A DNA stretch of 64,000 bases from Vitellaria paradoxa. Taxonomy: Eukaryota > Streptophyta > Magnoliopsida > Ericales > Sapotaceae. Numbering within the stretch: position 1 is the stretch's first letter; every line of letters begins with the position of its first letter. Below the pieces are notes generated by a model. That model was given only the letters and a program-made list of their open reading frames with translations, did not search any database and was not told the DNA's origin. The translations under genes were made by a program, and so were the position numbers. Positions 59,101 to 64,000 of this stretch are shown here, in pieces. Location of the stretch: NCBI GenBank assembly GCA_019916065.1, contig CM034242.1, positions 13,274,879 through 13,338,878 of the forward strand, given 5' to 3'.

Positions 59101-59330
59101 CCGAAAGCATATCACCATCTTCTTCCGAATCCTACTGTACGACATTCGCAAAATTCGACGGTCCATCTTTCTTTTCCTCTGCCTTTCCTTGTTTCTTCCA
59201 GTTTGTGCTCTTTTTAGGGCAGTCCTTCTTCATGTGTCCCGGCTCATGGCACTTGTAACACTTGAATGCAAACCCTTCGCTAGACTGCCCCATCAACTTA
59301 GATCTCCCACGGCCTCCACCTATTTTACCC
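56173..59330 (-). pseudogene. copia gag-end/pol region, broken
   Basis: Reading on the minus strand: a CX2CX4HX4C zinc knuckle (CYKCHEPGHMKKDC, 59219-59260). Then a protease segment around SWILDSACSYHMSPN (about 59030-59070), where the usual D-S/T-G core reads DSA. The GAG-pre-integrase and integrase core follow (LWHMHLGHMGERG; FIDDF; KTPQQNGVAERMNRT). The reverse transcriptase has LDVKIAFLHGDL (57.2-57.3 kb) and YMDDM (about 57.02 kb). RNase H has FVDADYAGGVDDRRSTTGY. Breaks include an in-frame stop at 58139-58141, frame changes near 57.88, 57.13 and 56.42 kb, and a stop between zinc knuckle and protease near 59.13 kb. The RNase H segment near 56.27 kb reads VSQSA where an acidic residue is usual. 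Confidence 0.9.
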
Positions 59331-59466
59331 TCCCCTTCTTTCTTCCAAGGTTCTCGTACCTTTTTGCCACCAGTCCTTCACCTTGAGATAAATCAGCCTG
59401 TTGCTTGTATTGGTTATACGCCAAAAGGGTTGCAGTGACCTCCTCTAGTTCTAGGGTTTCTTTCTC

Positions 59467-59973
59467 TCAAAGTAGAGTTGTAACGAGCATGTTGAGAGAA
59501 GATGATAACGAAGACAGCAACATCAAAGCCTGGTCTTCTTCCTCGAATTTCACGTCAATCCTTAGCAGATCGCTAACAAGCTGATTGAACGTATTAATAT
59601 GCTGAATAAGATCGGAATCCTCGGCCATCTTTAGTCTAAATAACTTCTGCTTTAAAAACAGTTTATTTGTTAAAGACTTTGACATATACTTGCTCTCCAG
59701 TTTAGCCCAAACACTGGCAGGCGAGTCATCACCAATCCAATGATACATAACTTCATCTGCAAGACACAGGCGAATCGTACTCACTGCCTTCATTTGCAGT
59801 CCTTCCCAGTCATCGTTCGACATCACCTCTGGTTTCTTCTTAGCCCCGTTCAACGCCTTCACCAAACCCTACTGTATTAATAGATCTTTTACCTGCTATT
59901 GCCATAGTCCGAAATTCCCAATCCTGTCGAACTTTTTTACATTGAACTTTGTAACAGACGAACTTCCCACCAT
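59467..59973 (-). pseudogene. copia gag, broken
   Basis: The start ATG is at 59973 (minus strand), some 25 bases past the primer site. The frame begins MVGSSSVTKFNVKKFD and meets TAG at 59896-59898 and a second stop shortly after. The same frame then continues as a UBN2-type gag core (VWAKLESKYMSKSLTNKLFL; LIQHINTFNQLVSDLL) to about 59467. Confidence 0.85.
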
Positions 59974-59995
59974 CGTTTTTCGTGTGATTCAACCT

Positions 59996-60008
59996 GACTC
60001 TGATACCA
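59996..60008 (-). other. Primer-binding site, initiator-Met tRNA
   Basis: On the minus strand TGGTATCAGAGTC lies 3 bases after the 5' LTR. It matches the 3' end of plant initiator methionine tRNA over the first eleven or so bases. Confidence 0.85.
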
Positions 60009-60011
60009 ATT

Positions 60012-60475
60012 TGTTGGACTGATTCACACACACACACGATATATGGAAGAAAACAGTAAAGAGATCAACACACAGATTTACGTGGTTCCCCAAAATTCAG
60101 GAACGTCCACGGAAGCATGAGCGAGAGTTCTTTCTTATTAATTACAGGGTTACATAGAGAATATTTATAGCCACTTCTATTCTTAACCCTAATAGGATTA
60201 CATGCTTTATTCCTAATCTTAATAGAATTACATAGTCTGATTCCCAAAATATCCTTAATTACATTGTACCGTACCGCGGGGGCATTGCCCCTCGTACCCC
60301 CTAAACCTTCAAGCCTACGGCCTAGCCCACTACACATTGAATCCGAGATAAGGACGGATGCTTTGCTCCGCTCTGTTTCACTCGGCCGCTTCACTTCCTT
60401 TACTCCACTTTGCTTTGCCTCTGCCTCTCTTTCTTAACACTTGATTTCTCTCCGTACGAGCCACAAGTCCCAACA
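60012..60475 (-). repeat. 5' LTR (464 bp)
   Basis: Right copy on the plus strand, upstream LTR of the element. It lies about 365 bases upstream of the TIC32-like start codon, pointing away from it. Confidence 0.9.
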
Positions 60476-60738
60476 CGCTAGAAGCAGAAGTAGAGGTGTT
60501 TAAATTATTAAATTTTAATTCGTAGGAACTGGAGAATCTCAGAGGGTGTCCTGTCTCTGTGCGATTTGTTCAATAATTAAAATATAATAAGTGCTGCCTG
60601 CACCATGGCAAGTAATAAAAAAAAAAAAAAAAATGCCAATTTGGTCATATTATCGGAAACAAATTAAACGGCGAACAAATTAATTCAGGCGGACGAATTA
60701 CTCGATTCTCCTCGTGATCGTCGTGCGTTGAAGTTGAT

Positions 60739-60776
<38 letters not shown>
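60739..60776 (+). repeat. (GT)n(AT)n microsatellite upstream of the TIC32-like gene
   Basis: About ten GT units run into about eight AT units, 65-100 bases before the start codon. The AT part could double as a TATA region. Confidence 0.7.
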
Positions 60777-60840
60777 GCATATGTTGGTTTTGTAAGTAGA
60801 ACTTATTTGGGTGTGTGTGGCGATCAATCCCAGAAAAAAA

Positions 60841-60946
60841 ATGTGGATTTTTGGAAGGAAGGGGCCATCTGGGTTCTCAGCCTCTTCTACAGCTGAGCAA
60901 GCTACCCAAGGAATCGATGGAACTGGCCTCACTGCCATTGTTACAG
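60841..60946 (+). CDS. TIC32: TIC32-like short-chain dehydrogenase, exon 1 only (gene runs off the window)
   Basis: The ATG at 60841 opens [20 protein letters not shown] and continues to LTAIVT plus the first base of a Gly codon. It is followed by the donor GTCTTC at 60947. This matches the N-terminus of plant TIC32-type short-chain dehydrogenase/reductases. These are NADP(H)-binding proteins linked to the chloroplast inner-envelope import complex, or close 'retinol dehydrogenase-like' relatives. Exon 1 in this family ends exactly at the start of the glycine-rich nucleotide-binding loop (TG-ASSGIG), so the next exon should begin with that loop. I cannot find it between 60947 and 64000. Intron 1 is therefore over 3 kb and contains a MITE, or the gene is truncated. 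Whether this paralogue is the import component or a cytosolic relative cannot be decided from 35 residues. Confidence 0.8.
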
Positions 60947-61588
60947 GTCTTCTTCTCCACATGGGTCACTTTTTTTTTTCCTCCCCTGATCCAATAGCTA
61001 TAGCTATATGTGCATATGTTTTAGTTATTCTTGAATGGGTCTCTTCAAATATCACTTTCTCTCTGATGTATCTTGTTCATTTGATAGTGGGTCTAGTGTG
61101 TTCTCTATTATGTGTTTGTGATTCAAAGAACGCGGCAAGGATCAGAAAATAAGTTGATGTGTTGTGTCCCCTAATCAGTAGAGTAGAGTAGAGATTGATT
61201 TCATGGGTGGTATTAATAGAGGGTTATCAATTGCAAGTTACTAATTCCTGCTGACCAATCTATCACGGAAGACATGTTGGAATTGGCTGATGTGGGGATA
61301 GGGTTTCCATATCGACCACACACCCGTAATTCTGGTTTTGTTTTGAGTTCTGGAGCAACTGTAGTTATATGGCTAAAATTGGTTGCAGTTTGATTTGTAT
61401 TTGTCTGATAGTGACTGGTCACCTCACCGGGTGCTCTATGGTCATTTTCATTGCGGACACTCTGTTTTTTTCACTTATTAATGTTAGTTGTTGAAATTTC
61501 TATAGCTCTATGTTAAGCATAAATTTTGGTTGGGGTTTTACCCAGGGAATGTCAACATTTTTTTTTTCTCTCAAACTCATTGAACATA

Positions 61589-61973
61589 GGCTGTGTTTGT
61601 TTGCCTGATTACTTTGTGGGGATTGGACTACTTTTGACCAAGTTGATTTTAGTCCTGTGTTTGGTTTGCAGTATTAGCACTCTGAGTTACACTATTTATC
61701 CCCTAAAATGGGAGATAAGTAATATTATGGGAATGGTGGTATTACATATCTCTCACCTCTGGATTTGTTTTTCGCCAAAATCTAATGGTTCAAAATATTT
61801 TCTATCACATCTCATGTCAATCACATATTTTATTCCACTTTATATCTCATCAACCGAACACCAAAAAAATAATCTCACATCAAAAAATTAATCCTATTTT
61901 ATATCAAATATCATATATTATTCCATAGTATTACTTATATCCCATCATCTAGTCCTCCAAATCAAACATAGTC
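61589..61973. mobile_element. MITE in the TIC32-like intron, about 385 bp
   Basis: The left end is GGCTGTGTTTGTTTGCC; the right end reads inward GACTATGTTTGATTTGG. TA flanks both sides, so the true duplication length (2 or 3 bases) is unclear. The interior has paired phrases such as 'ccccNaaaNtgggag' and 'tatcccatcatctagtcc'. No coding sequence. Confidence 0.55.
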
Positions 61974-62119
61974 TAGTAGTGATTAGCAAGAGTCTGCCGT
62001 GCCTGCTTTAGGGATAATGTCCATGCAGTACTAAACAGGTGGATTCACCTTTTTTTGTAGTGCATATAGATACCATCATGCATTTATTTCAAGCAACATA
62101 CCCTCCTTTTGCGTTGAAC

Positions 62120-63535
62120 TTAACTACTTGTTGACCGCAAGTGCACGAGTCAATAACTGCTTGTTGCCTCAAGTGCAAAATAACACGATGCAATGCATTT
62201 GAAAAATTTAGCTTTGAAAACTATATATATATATATATATAAATATTTTTTTTTTCAAGATGAACTTACCAAGAATTTATAGAAACACAATTGTAATTGA
62301 ACAAGCTATCCGATTACTAAGTTCAATAGCAATTCCTAATCTTGACTCGTTCTAATTGGTTTCGAAAAATAAAAAAGTTCAATTCAATTAGATTGGCCAT
62401 CGAACCATTCAATCACCATTAGAACTTGAAATCATAGACTTTGTTTAACTAATTCCAAAAGCATCTAAGCAAATCCAGTCAACCAATCAAGAAGATAAAA
62501 ACAATAGAAATCTCAGATTATGTCATAGAAATCCATGCGAAAATGAAATCCAAGCTTCTCCAAGGTTCAACCCTCCAAAATTTACTCTATAATCATTAAA
62601 CTAAAATAATACATGAAGAAATTTACAAACCTTAGGTGGCAGAAGAGGAGAAGCCTCGTTTTACCTCCAAAAATCTGAAAAGAATGCAAAAATAATGTCT
62701 AATTTCCATTCCTAATGAAACGCTAGCCTATATATAATATTTACAATCAAAATTATAATTTTCACATCAAAAGCCGAATTTTAGGTTCCCAAGCCGAGTT
62801 GTGCTCACATGGGGTGCGCACGCATGTGAATACTTAGTAAAAAATATGAAATTTGGGCTGAGAGTATTCTGCCGTACACACAAGGGTGTGCGTGGGCTCT
62901 TTTTTGGACGTGGGTGTGAACGGAAGATTGCTACCCCTGACTTTCAATGTGATTTTGACCCTTACGATGATGGATTCGGGCTTCGGCTAAAGCAAAAAAA
63001 AAAAAAAAATGTTGTAACTCTTTGAGTCTTCTTTCTAACCCAAAAAGAATAATATCAATCCGAATTTTGAGTAGAAATTTGTGGCCAAAATGCTCATAGG
63101 ATGTGCAGTTGAACTTTTCAAAAAATTTCCAAATTGTGCAACTTTTCTTCCACTTTCTTTTGGATCGTTTCTCTTGTATCGTTGACACTCAAATGATATA
63201 ATTAGACTGTAGAATAGCTCTTGAAGCACCGGGACATTGGCTTTGGCTTTGGATTCTGGAATTAAGCAATGCTTGCCAAATGTTCGATGAACTGCCCAAA
63301 TGACCCCTAGGCCTTGTTCTTGCACTTTCTTCACACCTCCTTACTTTGGTTCATCTCCAGTTGCACTTATGATTGAAGGCCTTAAATGCCGTATTTTATT
63401 ACCTGAAATAGCACAAACACCACAAATGCTAGTATGTGAAAATAATACGATAAAGCCGAGTCTCAAGTAAAGCTTTTTATGCAATTAGCACACATAAATG
63501 ATGTATAATTATGAAAATTTATGTGCTAATCACTA
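62120..63535. repeat. Repeat-like segment, possibly LTR-derived
   Basis: The left part has 'gaccgcaagtgcacgagtca' and the right part ends 'aatttatgtgctaatcac'. On the minus strand this would start TGATTAGCACATAAATT and end ...TGCACTTGCGGTC. This looks like a long plant LTR, but no second copy, PBS or target duplication was found. Minus-strand open frames at 62931-63334 lack recognisable domains. Confidence 0.3.
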
Positions 63536-64000
63536 AATTTTTATACAAAGAGTAGGATTTAGGATTTGAGGTAGTGGTTGGACATTTTGTCTAAAATCAA
63601 TCCATGATGGAGCTTGCATGCACCACCAAAGATATGTAAAATAATTATGTGGCACGGATTTCTCTACCTAACACTTGTAAAAATATTTTAGGTCGCCTGG
63701 TACTCATAATTCAACTGAATCAATGAATTTCATTTTCTAAACATGGATTTTCTCTCTCCTCTGTACAGACATGTTAACAGTAACTCAAAACCACATGGAA
63801 TTAAGGGGTCCCTTTAGGGGTTTTGTGTGTTCTTCATAACCTGAATTTTAAATTTCCATTAAAGGTTAAAATTTTGAATGTGTGGTTAATTTAATTTTGG
63901 AAAATTAAAGAAGGTCCTTTGTAAGTGTATTTTGTTTTTATCAATCAGCGTCTCTTTGTGCCTTTTTCCCAGTTCATACACTTTTATTCATGATCATGAT
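63536..64000. other. Intronic or intergenic DNA to the window end
   Basis: No exon-like sequence was seen. In particular, no glycine-rich loop of the TIC32-like enzyme appears. Confidence 0.4.

Larger units (their letters stand above)
55538..60475 (-). mobile_element. Complete Ty1/copia LTR retrotransposon, degenerate, 4.94 kb
   Basis: Two LTRs (55538-55976 and 60012-60475) start TGTTGG and end CCAACA. They are flanked by a perfect 5-bp duplication CGCTA (55533-55537 and 60476-60480). On the minus strand the order is gag, zinc knuckle, protease, integrase, reverse transcriptase, RNase H: the copia order. The initiator-Met tRNA primer site and the polypurine tract are in place. All coding regions carry stops or frame changes, so it cannot move by itself. 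The LTRs differ by many substitutions and a 25-base length difference, pointing to an old insertion. Confidence 0.95.

Overview
The window is nuclear DNA of a flowering plant, probably a woody eudicot; the species cannot be fixed from sequence alone. The evidence is multi-exon genes with GT-AG introns, plant-specific families (PIP1 aquaporin, PA-domain signal peptide peptidase-like protease, TIC32-type dehydrogenase, plant B3 factor, plant kinesin-14 tail), a very A+T-rich background and many plant transposons. It carries about five real or partly real gene loci. The rest is intergenic or intronic DNA built from repeats.

Layout, left to right. (1) 1-7.3 kb: the 3' end of a kinesin-14 gene (+ strand, exons 4965-7263), broken by an old 50-bp tandem duplication. 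Its motor is not in the window. Upstream DNA carries a hAT-type element (486-1451) and a miniature LTR retrotransposon (TRIM, 3919-4221), both with perfect target-site duplications. (2) 8.4-20.3 kb: a duplicated B3-domain locus. The intact single-exon copy is 9233-9931 (-). The decayed copy (15.08-15.78 kb) is split by a 401-bp MITE and followed by a 2.8-kb Helitron (16254-19032). The intact copy serves as the empty site for both insertions. A+T-rich repeat units lie beside both copies. (3) 20.3-28 kb: intergenic, with a ruined Ty1/copia gag fragment near 21.35-21.83 kb. (4) 28042-41150 (+): a 14-exon SPPL intramembrane aspartyl protease, all exons recovered, with hAT-like insertions in its introns. 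Exon 11 lacks one base, which shifts the frame between the two catalytic aspartates. (5) 41.2-49.4 kb: intergenic, with PIF/Harbinger-like MITEs and a pair of GC-rich-ended elements. (6) 49495-54661 (+): an intact four-exon PIP1 aquaporin. Its second intron is swollen to 3.7 kb by purine/pyrimidine-rich inverted repeats. (7) 55538-60475 (-): a complete but degenerate Ty1/copia retrotransposon with both LTRs, a 5-bp TSD, PBS and PPT. (8) 60841 to the window end (+): exon 1 of a TIC32-like short-chain dehydrogenase, the rest lying outside.

The genes do not form a pathway or cluster; this is ordinary plant gene spacing. I found no new biochemical system. The most informative content is the datable structure: paired empty and filled sites at the B3 duplication, the SPPL frameshift, the duplication-caused kinesin break and the long hairpin in the PIP1 intron. 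No tRNA, rRNA or CRISPR array was recognised.
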